Origin: Datisca glomerata
Taxonomy: Eukaryota > Streptophyta > Magnoliopsida > Cucurbitales > Datiscaceae
Reading direction: 5' to 3'
Length of the DNA: 64,000 nucleotides
Assembly: GCA_003255025.1 (NCBI GenBank)
Contig: QANY01005074.1
Span: forward strand, 772,252-836,251
A program made the position numbers and the translations under genes. Shown in pieces: positions 45,030 through 57,739 of the stretch. The notes beneath the pieces are model-generated. The model searched no databases and had not been told where the DNA came from. It was given only the letters and a program-made list of their open reading frames with translations. Within the stretch, counting starts at the first letter, position 1. Each line of letters begins with the position of its first letter.

Positions 45030-46230
45030 GGAGGTTTAATTGCAAAAATTATATCATGGACTATTTATAGCAAAAAATATATCAATCTTGATCGTTATTT
45101 TGTATCATGGACATTTGAGAACTATTGCATCATACTTTTACTGTCTCTTTATTTTGAATGAAACATGTGTGTGGTTAAATATATCTTTACGACTCGTAAA
45201 CATATATTTAACTATTGTGTCTGGAGATGTAATGTACTTTGTTGCATATTTGTTGCATCATTTTATGTTTTTTTTTTCTTGAAATACATATAAATGTTAG
45301 TAAGTTGTAATTAATTTTATTCTCGGCTTTGAATTCACGATAGATCTTACCCTCAATTGCGGTCGACAACTTAAAGCCTTTTTCCCATATTAATTGGATA
45401 AGCTGTGGTCGTTCGTAGGCTTACTCACCTCTAGCTCTTCTTCTTTGAGATGAAAACCCATTTTTTGCTGAACATGTGTCAACTTCTTCATCTAAATTAA
45501 ATAGCTCATTGTCCTCGATTGGAGTGTAGCTCTTTTTGGGGTGGACTACACGAATCTTATGAAAGACAGATGAGGACTATATAATAGTAAATACATTCTG
45601 GTCAATAAGTAAACATATGTTCTCTTGGGACAGATAGAAGAAGTTCTCATTCCTTCTACCACCATCACTTCCTGACTCACTAAGCGAGGAAAGAGACCAT
45701 TTTTCCCTTCCCAATGTACTGTCTTGGAAATAGGGCAACTATCTGCATCATACTCTTACTATTTGTTTTATTTTGAATAAAAATGTATCTGGTTAAATAA
45801 AGGTTTACAAGGCGTAAATATATCTTTAACCTATTGAGTCTGAAGATGCAATATATTTTGCTGCATATTTGTTACTGTCTTTTATATTTTTTTCCCTGAA
45901 ATACATATATATTTTACTAAGTTTTACTTAATTTTGATATTATCTTCGTGATATTTTAACAGTAAATATTTTTTTATTTATATGTCAACAAATTGAAAAC
46001 ATGTTTAAAATTTAACTGCTAGTTCTTCCCCCTGAAAATTTTTATTTTGACAATCTCTATACTATTCTTGAAATAGGAGAAATATATGTTACATACTCTT
46101 ATTATCTCTTTTATTTTGAATAAAAAATGTGTATGATTAAATATATGTTTACAAGTCGTAAACATTTATTTAACTTGTTGGGTCCGGATATTTCAACAAT
46201 AAATATTTCATTAATTATATGTCAAAAAAT
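45030..46230. repeat. Three diverged local repeat copies (~100-190 bp)
   Basis: A block with ctcttttattttgaataaaa, tatgtttacaagtcgtaaac and tatttaac...tgtctgg occurs at about 45130-45225, 45748-45842 and 46090-46190. The first two are followed by a shared atgcaatatattttgctgca and ctgaaatacatatatatttt stretch. Spacing is about 610 and 345 bp. No gene is recognised in the block. Confidence 0.7.
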
Positions 46231-46449
46231 TGAAAAATGGATTATGGAGATACAACATTAAGAATACCCATAAGGCGTGTTGTTAAAACTTCAAATACGA
46301 GCATCTCAAAACCAATGCTGCAACAAAACATCAACGAAATACTAGTCATCTACCTCGACTAATTCTTATCTACCATCCAAATGCCCTTCTAAACATTCAA
46401 ACATTCATACATCCAAAATGTTATCTAAACTTTTTAAACTTTCTAAATA

Positions 46450-46905
46450 TATCAAACATCTTTCAATATATGGTATTGTGTTGTCTCTTGTAGAATAATA
46501 TCGAATAATTGTGGCTTAATTATGGGGACTTGCTGCATAGGGGGGCTCAACCTTTCATGTTGTTGCTTTGGTTTCTTCTCGCCAGCTACTGACCCAAAAG
46601 CAGTTATGTATGGAGAGTTTAAAATTGGAGATGGTTTTATTAGCCTCTTTGATTGATATCTCTTTTTCTCGTACCGTTTCACGAGCTTCCTTCTTTTTGG
46701 TTTGTTTTCCTTCATTCAAAGATTCAAAATATTAATAAGTATTTAATTTATAAGTAAATTAGAAATACAATACTGAACAACAGTAGAAAAACATTCACAC
46801 TCTGAAAAAAATCGTTTACACACTTACGTCATTCATTGCATCCTCGGTATGAATTACTATTCCCCTCTCCAATTTTTCGGCAACATCAATCTAAAAACAA
46901 GCATA
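46450..46905 (-). pseudogene. Possible transposon ORF fragment (Ulp1/MULE-type neighbourhood)
   Basis: Minus-strand 46900-46829 reads DVAEKLERGIVIHTEDAMND, followed after an intron-like gap by a lysine/arginine-rich segment (KPKRRKLVKRYEKKRYQSKR) and PSPILNSPYITAFGS at 46715-46452. Basic linkers with an SPY..FGS-like motif occur in plant transposon proteins carrying Ulp1-type protease domains. I see no protease domain itself. The assignment is tentative. Confidence 0.3.
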
Positions 46906-47274
46906 TGTAGATTCAAAAATTTATGTTTGAATCTAAAAATGAGTAAAGAAATATATTGATCACTAAAACGAGTAAGCATTTTTCTTTTAAAATGACATAA
47001 CTAAAAAAGAAACATCCAATCCATATGTAGATTAAAAAATTTATGTTTTTTTAGTAATTAGAACTACGATACTAAAAAATGGTAAAAAACATATTATATT
47101 TTATTTAAATAGCTTCTTACGTGATGTAAAACAGTACAGGCTCACTTAATTTGTTACAGCCTCGGGAAAAAAATCTTTTTTTCCCCTACTAAAGTTCCAG
47201 AAACGTTGACCTGCACTCATCAATCTTAAAGGGGATCAACAATGCCAATTACTGCACATGATGCAAATTAACAA

Positions 47275-47790
47275 TTGTTCAGTTTTAATATGATTAAATA
47301 GTGTAAACATATTTTTGACATCATGTTAACTATATGTTTACCAACTATATAATTATATTTAACAATGTTCACACACGTGACAGTGAAATTATCATTTTTT
47401 TCAAGTGAGAAACAAATAATGCAAGAGACAGCAAGTGATGAATGTACTTATAATTATACAGATTTATTAAAATTGCTCGTCTTTGTGAAGAAAGAGTATA
47501 CAAATGCAAATAAAAATTTTTCATTTTTAAGATTAAACAATGTAAACATATTGTTGACAGCATGTCAACTATATGTTTAAAGAGTATACAAATGCAAATA
47601 ATAATTGTTCACTTTTAATATGATTTAATAGTGTAAATATATTATTGAAATAATGTTAACTATATGTTTACCAACTATATATTTATTTTTAACAATGTTC
47701 TAAGTAGACACATGACAATGAAATTATCATTTGTTCAAGTGAGAAGCAAATAATACAAGGGCAAGCACGAGATGGATGTACTTATTCACA
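47275..47790. repeat. ~330-bp imperfect tandem duplication
   Basis: The segment about 47275-47460 (gttcagttttaatatgatta ... agcaagtgatgaatgtactt) is repeated at about 47605-47785 (gttcacttttaatatgattt ... cgagatggatgtactta) with substitutions and small indels. A shorter ttgacagcatgtcaactata word at 47555 is a partial third copy. Confidence 0.8.
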
Positions 47791-48369
47791 CAACTACAAT
47801 AAGAGCAAGCGACCGTGCGACACTATAAAGTATCATGACACATATTTTGATATTTCTAGTATAGTAAGAAATAAAGTTTTTTCTCAGCTACTTATCAAAA
47901 TAAAAAGACAAAATTCATATCAATTGATAAACAGAAACATCAATTTCCCATTTTCCAATAGGGGTTAATGTACAAAATTCACAAAGCATTCTCGACAACT
48001 AGGAGAAAAATATCAAGAACAAAGAAAAAGAAAAATTTCAAAAAGGTGATTAATTTTGAATAACAAATCAAAATTAAAAAATCCTGAGAAAATGATCAGA
48101 AACATATTATTGGAAAAATATGGGCAAAAATATGAAGGAAATTCTAATTTCTTCTTCTTGAAATTTCGAAAACAAATAGACTGAAGCTCTTTCTTGTTGC
48201 AACAGGGGAATGGTAGCAGACCCAAGCCAAAAGAAATTCTTGAAATATGAAATATCAAGGGGAACTAAGGAAGGAGAAAAACACAAAGACATCCTAATTT
48301 CTAAGCACGCATAATCCTAAATTATTATTATGAAAATTAATTGTCAACATATACATACATAAAATGAAA

Positions 48370-48710
48370 TCAGATATGCTTTACCTCATTGAGGCGCGAT
48401 GAAGAAGACGCGAACAAGCCTTCGTGTGAGGAGGAAGGCGCCTGAAATTCTGAGTTCGCCTGAGTTATCAATGAGGTTGTGGAGCTTTTGAGCTCGTGAG
48501 GTTCTAGGGTTTTCGGTTGACTCGACGATCGATTACAACGATGATGGGTGTCAGCGAAAGAGAGAGTATGCTTGAAGGAGGAAGAAGCCTGATCAATTTG
48601 GCATAGAGGGAGAGAGCATGCGTGAAGGAGGAAGAAACCCGATCGATTTGGCAAAGGAGATAGAGAGTAAAGTACATGTATGTTGGTTTCTTGAAGGAGA
48701 AGACCAAACT
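48370..48710 (-). other. Serine-rich open stretch, not assigned
   Basis: Minus-strand 48654-48370 is open and rich in Ser (SSSHEGLFASSSSRLNEV). Within 48540-48660 an internal near-repeat (gaaggaggaagaagcctgat, gaaggaggaagaaacccgat) is visible. It may be the first exon of the transposon-like fragment downstream on this strand (46.5-46.9 kb), but nothing identifies it. Confidence 0.25.
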
Positions 48711-50650
48711 ATTAGGTTATTTGGTCTATCGTGAAACAAAGTTATTTTTGTCTTTTTCTATTTCAATTAGTGGGTTATTTCAATTTATGGGCTAGTTTTA
48801 TAGTTACTATTACCTAGGGGTTATTTTTGCCTATTATTTATATAAAGAGGCTGTCCATACTAAAAGCCCTTTTCTTTTTAAGAGATGGAATAGAATAATC
48901 GATGTGATGTATGATAATCATACATCTGTAATGCAATTATGTCCCATAATAGGTCCCATTCTTCTTTCCTTTCTCGGGAGCCGATGACTATTCATAGCTA
49001 TTTCCTTGATACTGAAGAAGAGTTCAACCTAATACTTTATTTCTGTCCTAGTGAATCCTGATTCCACATTTGAAGTATTGATTTTTTCTCAATAACTGAA
49101 TACTTTTCTCTGCAAATTGAATATTGATTAACATGTAATCGATCGAAGACTCTTGAAAATGAAAACGACTCTTCTACTTAGAAATTAAATGTTTTAAATG
49201 TTCATTGAAATTCTTACTCTCATGGGATCATTTATATCTACTACTAATAGTACAAGTGCGCTACACGTAAACTAAGTATAAAATCTAATTTATGAAATGT
49301 ATCATATTTTTATGATTATCATGTAATATCAAACTTATATGTGATTGTTTTTTTAATATCTATCAATCTTTGATATATTCATATATACATTAACTGATAA
49401 AAATTATAACAAAAAATATCAAATAGATAACTAAACATTTAGATGATCATTTTATAGATTGTACAAATAATACGTGGGCAATTGTCCATAATTATTTTTC
49501 TATAGATTCTCTATTTTATATATTATATATTATGAAAGTATGAATTATGAATAGGTTATAGTTCATATAGAATATATTTGTATATTATTGCTATTAAAAA
49601 TAAACTATTTTTATTGTCATTAATCATTATCATAATTATTATTATTGTTGTAGTTATTTGAAATATGAAAAATGACTAAACTATAAAACTATCTCCACAA
49701 TTAATTATTAGTGGGATACTAATTTTTTTTTTACAATTAGTGGGAGAGTAGAATACATATAAATGAGAATTTAGTTAAATATTTTATTTAAGACTAACAC
49801 AACTAATAAGAGTTTGACACATGCACTTTTAATGAGTGTTATATAGGTTTAGTGAAAAAAATACATGGATAAAGTTGTCCAAAAATGATTATTCGAGTGA
49901 TTTTAATAGATTATAGATTATAGATATGCATTAAGGGATAAAAAAAATAGGAATGTTGGCGCATGGTCTCTTTTAAAATTTTACATGCAAGAATGACATA
50001 GTATTTTTAATATGTAAGGATGACCCTTTTTTATATAAAAATTTTCAACGTAATTCTAGAGTTACAATATGCCTTATTAGTTTTTTTAGTAATTGAAAAA
50101 TATATTAACCAAAAGATACTTACACAATTATAAGGGGCATACCTCAGGATTTACCAAAAAAATGATTTACATTAAATTCTTTGCGCACTCTAAGTTATAT
50201 GTAGGTTGTGCCATTAACCAGTAAGTAAGAGAGTCTAAAATTAGATAGAAGCCTTTATAGAACATGCTCTATTTACAAAAAACTCTAAGTTAACCCTACC
50301 ACAGGACCCTACAAAAACCCTTACAAAAAACTTTTACACCATTTAACTAGACCTTTGTAAGCCATATATATTGACAGACCATAATAGACCATAACAGGCT
50401 AAAGACCATACCAGGCCATTATAACCATCATAACCAGATCCTGTGCATAGCAGAACAAATCATACTTATAGACTAACATTTCCATATCATCATCAGATTA
50501 AGACATTACCTACTAGGAGAGTGGTAGGGAACAAAAAAAAAAGCTAAGAGAACAACCGTTAACATTAAAGGTAATAGACAACAGGGGGTGGGGGAGAAAC
50601 CAAAGGAACTCTTAAAGTGGGGAGAAGCAAAGAGACTAAACAACTAAAGT
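48711..50650. other. AT-rich intergenic spacer
   Basis: Nothing coding is recognised. From about 50100 the sequence becomes less AT-rich and may be the 3' UTR of the minus-strand LINE that ends near 50.7 kb. It has degenerate gaccataacagg-like repeats at 50370-50430. No clear poly(A)/poly(T) tail marks the LINE end. Confidence 0.45.
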
Positions 50651-50655
50651 GTTAA

Positions 50656-50683
50656 GGGGGGGGGGGGGGNGGGGAGGGGAGGC
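50656..50683. other. Poly-G run with ambiguous base (n at 50670)
   Basis: Fourteen G, n, then ggggagggga. Comparable tracts occur at 19.1 kb and 51.3 kb. Probably of sequencing or assembly origin. Confidence 0.8.
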
Positions 50684-51287
50684 GGTCTTTATAAAGCAGA
50701 CCCATTACAATACCATACCAGAATATCTAGAGAAGATGCTTGGTTGCAGACCCCGATTAGCAGCTATGGTTGAGCTAATAGGGTAAAGCTCTTTGCAGTG
50801 AAGAATATAGCTCTAACATTCTCTGAAATGAGCTTGATCACAACTACTTTATCCCTCAATTTACCTTTGAAGATCCTTAAGTTTCTCTGCTTCCATACAT
50901 AGTACACAAGAGAAGCACACCCTAACCAGATTAGCTCTAAGGGAATTACCCTTGCTTCTAACTAGGAGCCACAGGATGGGTTGAGTACAGTTTGAGGCTC
51001 TACATACCAGTTCACATTTATCCATCAATACAGCCCACACAGACCTTGTAAACTCATAATCAATGAAGAGGTGGGCACAAGATTCAGCATGGCTAACACA
51101 GAGTACACAGTCAAGAGCCCCCCATGTGTAGGAGGTAGGTCCCTTTGTACAATCCTATCTCTAGTGACTAACTTGTTAAAAATAGCCAACCAAGAGATGA
51201 AGCTGCACCTTTGGATGCTATACTCAAACCAAATTAGCTTTGCCCATCTTACTTTATCTTTTTGCTATACCAGAGCTTTATAAGTAT

Positions 51288-51309
51288 GGGGGGGGGNGGG
51301 GGGGGGGGG
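51288..51309. other. Poly-G run with ambiguous base (n at 51297)
   Basis: Nine G, n, then twelve G, within LINE B. Same character as the tracts at 19.1 and 50.67 kb. Confidence 0.8.
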
Positions 51310-52840
51310 TAGAAAAGGATCCATTAGGTCCAAAACTCTAAGTCCAAATGTCATCTACAATATCTCTAGGTGGGGGGAGATTGGAGCTCCTAAGTTCATG
51401 GACCATGAAACTCCTTGTGGTTGGCCAAGCCCACTGCCCTAGCTGAATAATATCACTAATCCTTGTTTCTAGGTTCCAGCCAGTTTCTACCATGATTCTT
51501 GGGCCAAACCTGGAGATTAAGGTACCCAGGGGGTGCCATGGTTCAGTGAGTATTTTGACACCCCTACCATTGCTAATAATGGCTTTGCAGAATTGGAGAA
51601 ACTTATTCCTGAGCTTAAGGAACTTCCTCCACACCCAAGATGATTTAGAAGGCATATGTGTGATGAAGAAGGAGCTCTTCCCGATGAGATAAGCATGGAA
51701 CCAATCCTTCCACAATGAGTGCTTAGAAATCCCAATCAAGAACCAAATGTGTTTAGCCACTGCCACCTCATTAGAAATAATGAGATCCCCAAGACCCAAC
51801 CCACCTTGGTTCTTGTCACAACAAATATCAATCCATGCTACCTTTACCCTAGAATACTTGGAGTAGTCACTATTACAAAGATAATTTCTTAGCATATCTT
51901 GGACCCTTTTAATTACTTTCTTAGGTAAAATGAAGAGACCAGTCCAAAATTGGAGCATAGCCAGTAACACAGACTTTATGAGTTGCAATCTCCCTGCATA
52001 TGATAGATATTTTGAATCCCATGACCTTATTCTCTCAATTATCCTTTCAATCAGAGCATCACAGTCAGTCTTGCAAAGTTGGAAGAGATAAGGGGCATTC
52101 TCAAGTATCTAATGGGGAGAGCTCCTATAGGGAAACCCATCACATATTGGATATCCTGAGCTTCTATCACCTCCACCCCTGAGAGGAATATTTGACTCTG
52201 CTGAATGTTGGGTTGTAGGCCATACATGTACTGAAATATCTCTAGGCACTTCTTGACTACCTGAAATGAGTCCTTAGAGCCCCTCCAGAACATCAGCAGA
52301 TCATTTGTAAAACATATGTTCACCACTTTGATCTTTTCGCACCTCTAGTGGTACATGAACTCAGTATTAAAGGCTGCAAATCTCATAAGTCTAGTGAGGA
52401 CCTCCATAACTATGATAAACAGGTAAGGTGAGATTGGATCACCCTGCTGTATGCCTTTAGCTCCTCTAAAATAACCATGCTGACCTCCATTAATCTTAAC
52501 AGAGTATGAGGGTGAAGATATGCATTCCAATAATCCAAGTAAGAATGAGTTAGGGAAATTAAGACACTGTAAAGCCTTCCCTATAAGGTTCCAATTAACA
52601 CTATCATATGTTTTCCTAAGATCAACCTTGAGAGCACATCTGGGGACACCTAGGGACCTGTGATAGCTTCTGAGCAGTTCTTGGGATAAGAAAATATTAT
52701 CTGCAATTCTCCTTTTAGGAATAAAGGCACTTTGGTTCTGGCTAATCTGACTTGGAAAATATGGCTTCATTCTTTCAGTCAGAATCTTAGTAATGCACTT
52801 TTAGAGGACATTGCAATAGGAAATTGGTCTAAAGTCACCC

Positions 52841-52922
52841 ATAAAAGTAGGATTTGGGACTTTAAGAATGAGGGTTATGGTATAAAAGTAAGATTTGGGA
52901 CTTTAGGAATGAGGGTTATAGT
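52841..52922. repeat. 41-bp tandem duplication inside LINE B
   Basis: ataaaagtaggatttgggac plus the next 21 bp (52841-52881) is repeated at 52882-52922 with three or four changes. The length is not a multiple of three, so it shifts the reading frame of the polyprotein upstream of the reverse transcriptase core. Confidence 0.9.
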
Positions 52923-54890
52923 AGTAGAGTTTATCTTTTTAAGAAGTTGGCTAGTCTGAAAGAACTCAAGTATGACATTAGTAATATCTTTATCCACTAT
53001 ATCCCATGCAAAAAGGGTACTTTTGACGACTTCATCTGTAACAGGCCTGACAAGGAGGCCAGATTCTGATTCATCGAGTTTCTGTGGAAGTGCACTGTCC
53101 AGGATGCTCCAATTAAGTTCATAGTCTGGGTTAGGGGTTCCTAACAAGTTAGTGTAATACTGAAGGATGTGGCTCTCAATATCCTCTAGGGAAAATATCA
53201 TGGTACCTTGGTGCATCAAGTGAGTGATATTGGACCTAATTCTGTTCTTGTTTAGGCTTTGGAAGAAGAAAGAAGTGTTTTGGTCCCCCAAACTAAGTCA
53301 TTGGACCCTAGACTTTTGCTTGTAGAAGCTCTCTTCTACAAGCCTTAGATCAACATGCTCCTTACAAGCTGCACTTTCTTGCACAATAAGTGAAGCATGG
53401 GAAGGATCCCTAGCAAGGTCAAGCTGAATTTGGTTAAGCTTATGCCTGGCTGCTTTCGTCCTAGATTGGATATCATTGTAAAATCTCATGTTGAACTCCT
53501 TAAGAGCTTGTGTGACTGTTTTGAGTTTTGTGCACACTTGAAACATGGTTATCCCATAGAATGGAGAGATCCAAGATTTCTCAAAGACCTGCCAAACTCC
53601 TTCCCTTTCAAACTAGAAATTGAAGAATTTAAAACCGACCCTAGGTTTAAGGCTAATAGGATCCATTTATAGGACAATAGGGCTGAGGTCTGATACACTA
53701 GGGGGTGGAAAATGGCATCAGGTGTTGGGAACTGAGTCACTCCAGTGGATGTTACCCAAGGCCCTATCTATTTTGCACATAATAGATGTGCTATCATGTT
53801 GCTGACTGGACCAGGTGAATTGACAACCGGTATAAGAATGTCCACAATTTCAAGGTTGTGGATACAATCATTGAATTCAGAAATACATTCTGTATATCTC
53901 TCATTCTCTCTAACCTTTTCAGCACGGGACCTTATAACATTGAAATCCCCTAGGATAAGCCAAGGGATAGAAGCAAACATTAATTGTTGGTTACCCAAAG
54001 AAGACCATAGCCTTGATCTAGAAGTCCTGGAGTTAGATGCATACACAAATGAAACAAATCATTTCAAGTTGTAGCTTAGAATATTGACCTTGCAGAGAAT
54101 CACTTGGTCAGTAGATTCAATCACTGTCAAATGGACCACAGTGCTATCCTAAGCCACCAATATCCTCCCATCTGTGGTCGAGGAGTAATTGGCAATAACC
54201 TCCCAACTGGGAAATATACTATGAGCGAGGTTTTGAAAATTGTTTGCCTTAACCTTAGTCTCAACCACTGAATAGACAGAAAGGTTGAAGTCCCTAAAAA
54301 GTTTCCTTACATCTACTTGTTTGATGGAGCCATTGAGGCCCCTCACATTCCATGTAGTAATATTAAACATAACTAAGAGTGGGTGCTTCCACTTGGAGTG
54401 TAGATAATCTCACCCAATGTAACAGAGTGAGGTGTAAGGCTTCTGACATTCTTTTTCTTTTTCTTCCTTGAACTACTAGAAGGGGTGTCGGGAGAGATGG
54501 CCACGAGAGTAGTGTTATGCTTTGGGATAAGCTCAATGTTTGGCTCACTGAAAGGATCCGGGGTGATCTTAGGGAGAGAAGGCTCGAATTGGGCAGGGGA
54601 GGGTATTTCACCTTCTTCTGAATTGGGGAGGATAGGAAGGGCCAGCTTTATAGGAGAGTTTCTCCTAGGTTTCCTTAAGGTAATAATAGCCCATGGCTCT
54701 TCAGAAGGAATGGCAACCATGGGGGAAAGGGTAAGGGTGGGGGAGTCAGGAATTGATTCAGGATTGGGGGGTGGTCTGAGGGAGATTGTGAGTGAGCAGG
54801 GGAGGGGGGTTAGGTTGGTCATTTTTAGGATTGGGTTTATAGTCACAGTCATGTTCAAACGTGAAGCACTGGGAGATCCACACTAAGATC

Positions 54891-55299
54891 TTCCAAGCCA
54901 ATCCTCAAACACACTAAGATGTGTGTGGGTACATAGAATAAATCAAAGACACTTTTCTATTTCTAGACGTACTCAATACATGAGATCTAGAGATTTTGGA
55001 GAAGGACTATTTTGTGAGACAAAACTCTGAGAGAAAATAATTAGCAAAACTCACATAGCTTTTGATTAACCTTTAATCACATAGAGTTTCACCCTGATTG
55101 CAACTGTACAGTTATGAGGCCAATAGAAAAAATATATATATATATATATATATATCTTATGGGTCAAGGCTCATCAGATTTATAGGAATACACATAAAAT
55201 AATAAATTTTTTTCAAATGTGTCATGCAGTGGGACCCACTACAATTGAGCAAAATTGTAGTGCCACATGGCAAACGATAACTTGAAATCTCTACAAAGT
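54891..55299. other. Unassigned spacer between LINE A and LINE B
   Basis: About 400 bp without coding features, including an uninterrupted (AT)n tract at 55131-55155. A pair acactaagatgtgtgtgggt / catgcagtgggacccactac was noted, but no clean terminal repeats. It may be an insertion or displaced 5' sequence of one LINE. Confidence 0.4.
55131..55155. repeat. (AT)n microsatellite
   Basis: Uninterrupted alternating A/T over about 25 bp. Confidence 0.95.
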
Positions 55300-57480
55300 T
55301 TTTAAACCTCAGCTTACTTTTAGAAGGCCATTAAGCCCTCTTATATTCCAAGAAACTAAATTAATCATAAACATGGAGAGAAGAAGAGTCACCATCCTCA
55401 GGAGGCCTGAACAATATGATCAGCAACTAAAAGAGAGCTTTCAGCCTTTTGCTTCCTTTTCAACCTCCTCAAGGACGATTTAGAGAGCTTAGGGGAAGGA
55501 CCAACTTGTATTGCCAAAGTAACCATAGGAGAGGAAATTGGGGGAGCCAAATCAACGAGAGGGTCAGAATGAGCATGGGACTCACCATCTTCCTCTGTAT
55601 ATTCAGTTTAACCCTTAGCCTTCTTTTTACTAACCACATCAGTCCATTCCTTGTCTTGGTCTTTCATTGAGAGGATATCAAGATGAACAAGGGATAGAAT
55701 TTGCTCATCAAAGACCATAAGCTCCCTATTTTCATGGGGAGAAGGATATCTACTAAAAGTCTCTTTATCATCACTAAGAGTATCAGTACCAGAAGTACTT
55801 TCAGCCACATTTGGCTTAGGGGTAGGGATAGCGATATTGTTGCCATCATGGCCAAAAAAATTGCACTTCCCACATCTTTTGGGGAGGCACTCATATTCCA
55901 CATTCACTATAATAGGGTTCCACCCATCAAGACCAAGATCCAAAGTGAAGAACTTGACAATGTTGCCCGAGGCAGAGATCTCCATAAAAACTCTAGCAAA
56001 ATCATGTCTAGAGCAAGAGGTAGTGAAAGAACCAAATTGTGAGGGAATACCTACTGCACTTTCCTTAGAGAACTTAACATTTGGCTGCCACTCTTGGAGA
56101 ATAATGAGTCTACCAAGAAGGTTCCAAGGTCCATCCTCTAAAACAGATGCTCTATCTTCTTTAGAAGCAAGATTGAAGTAGAAAAGACCATTTACAGTTG
56201 TGACATCTTGGATGCCTCTACTTTCCCACAATTTCATTGCCACTTTCTTGGACAAATGGAGAAGAGTTGATCTGCCCACAAAATAACCCACCAAATAACC
56301 TTCTCAACAAGCAAAGTTATCTTTAGAAATGTACTCAAGGAGCTTAACTATAATATTACCATTTTCCACCACTGTAGACTCCAGAAAACCAAGGCTGAGA
56401 TTTTTCTTTAATTGCCTTTAACTTTTTCAGCCCAAATACCAGCTGGTTTAGCTTTACTAGGGTCCACTTTCTTCAATATCTCTTGATATATTGCATTTTC
56501 TTGTAGCTTTGCTGAAGGAGCAAGAGAATTTCTATAGGAGAGAGGAGATGAAGGATAGGGCCCACCACTGACTTTTTCTTTCCCCACTATCAAAGAACCA
56601 CTAACTTTCTCTTTCCCCTTAATCAAAAAAGCTCCCATATGTCACCTCAAAAGGCTATCCACGTCATTATGAGAGAGAGAGAGAAGATGCCTTATCTATT
56701 AAAAAATTACCTGGAGTGTCCTATCTCTTATTAGAAAGGATCAGGGAAGATTTTTGTCCAAGTTGAAGCATGGCAGTTGGGGCTTCACTCTTCTCCAAGC
56801 TGACCTCATCACACCCATTTGCCAAAAAGGAGCTGCCACTTCTCCCTTTTGATATGCTTAAAAGCTGCTTTTCCTCTTCTCCAAGCTAGATGATTTGAGA
56901 CAAGCTTGATTTATCTTCTATCAAAGGATAAGCATCATTACCTTTATCAAAAAGGTAATGAGTATCATCTTCAACCTTTGGAGCTCTAGGCAAGCTGGCT
57001 GATCTCCGAGCACTACCTCTAACTCCTCCTCTTATGCTACTTCTCCTAAGACTTGATGAAGTTTCTCAGAAAGAGTCAGATCAAATAATTTGCTTCGATT
57101 ATGATTAGAAGAGTTAAAACTATCTCTAAGCTTCAAAAGCTCAGAACTATCTCCTTTGCAGCTAATAAACCTGAAGCTTCTTTGGAATGAGCTTCTAATG
57201 ACCCAGGCTCAATACAGCCACTCTATATTTCTTAGTATAAGGACCTTTCTTAAGAGCATTAATGCCGCTGTCATGGGCATTAACTTCCCTAGCTCACTTG
57301 CTGGCCATATCCTTCAAAAAAGCATGGCCATTGAAAGACACTCCAAGCTTAGCTTTACCACCACGTGAATCTTTCTTAACACCACCTGAAACTTGCTTAC
57401 CAACACCTGAAGCATGCTTAATGTACTCGTCAATAACCATTGTAAAGGATTGGGGCCTCCCCTAAGGGAGGGAGAGGCAA
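55300..57480 (-). mobile_element. LINE A: ORF1 (DUF4283 and CCHC zinc knuckle) and start of endonuclease
   Basis: Minus-strand 56294-55608 encodes an RNA-binding-like DUF4283 domain (VNGLFYFNLASKEDRASVLE, GPWNLLGRLIILQEWQP) followed by a zinc-knuckle region (YECLPKRCGKCNFFGHDG) and a tail EWTDVVSKKKAKG. Farther upstream on that strand, 57440-57310 reads MVIDEYIKHASGVGKQVSGG, and 56638-56408 is open with KGKEKVSGS repeats. Downstream, about 55370-55325 reads LVSWNIRGLNGLLK, the first residues of an endonuclease domain, after which LINE A stops. Frames are interrupted. This is the ORF1 half of a different LINE from the one at 50.7-54.9 kb. Confidence 0.85.
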
Positions 57481-57739
57481 AAACTAAAAAACCAGAATTC
57501 TAGAGAGATGGGAGAGGTTCTCTCACTAAATTCCTTGTGTCTCTTAGGGGATAGAGTTTCACTAAAAGGAATATAAATAGATAAAGCTAAAATTGAATAA
57601 TTGATAATCTCCATACCCTTAGCTTAGTAAAAGGAATTAGAAGTTTATTAGGACATGCAGGTTTTTACAGAAGATTCATAAAGGTTTTTTTCAAAAATTT
57701 CAAACCCTTATACATTATCTTAGAGAATAATAGAACTTT

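Larger units (their letters stand above)
50690..54890 (-). mobile_element. LINE B: endonuclease, reverse transcriptase and zinc-binding tail, decayed
   Basis: Read right to left: a proline/serine-rich ORF end (54858-54373) with the basic SSSSRKKKKKNVRSLTPHSV; AP-endonuclease domain starting FNITTWNVRGLNGSIKQVDV (54367 on), with VVETKV and ILGDFNVIRSRAEKVR (about 53950); linker pieces (53546-52875); reverse transcriptase 52770-52050 with RIADNIFLSQELLRSY, ALKVDLRKTYDSVNW and KGIQQGDPISPYLFIIVMEV; then the post-RT region 51988-51338 (KNQGGLGLGDLIISNEVAVA, VWRKFLKLRN) and a tail at about 50875 (VWKQRNLRIFKGK). The usual FADD catalytic box reads FTND (about 52310-52299). A 41-bp duplication and several frameshifts add to inactivity. 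The 5' end is truncated near 54890. Confidence 0.9.
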
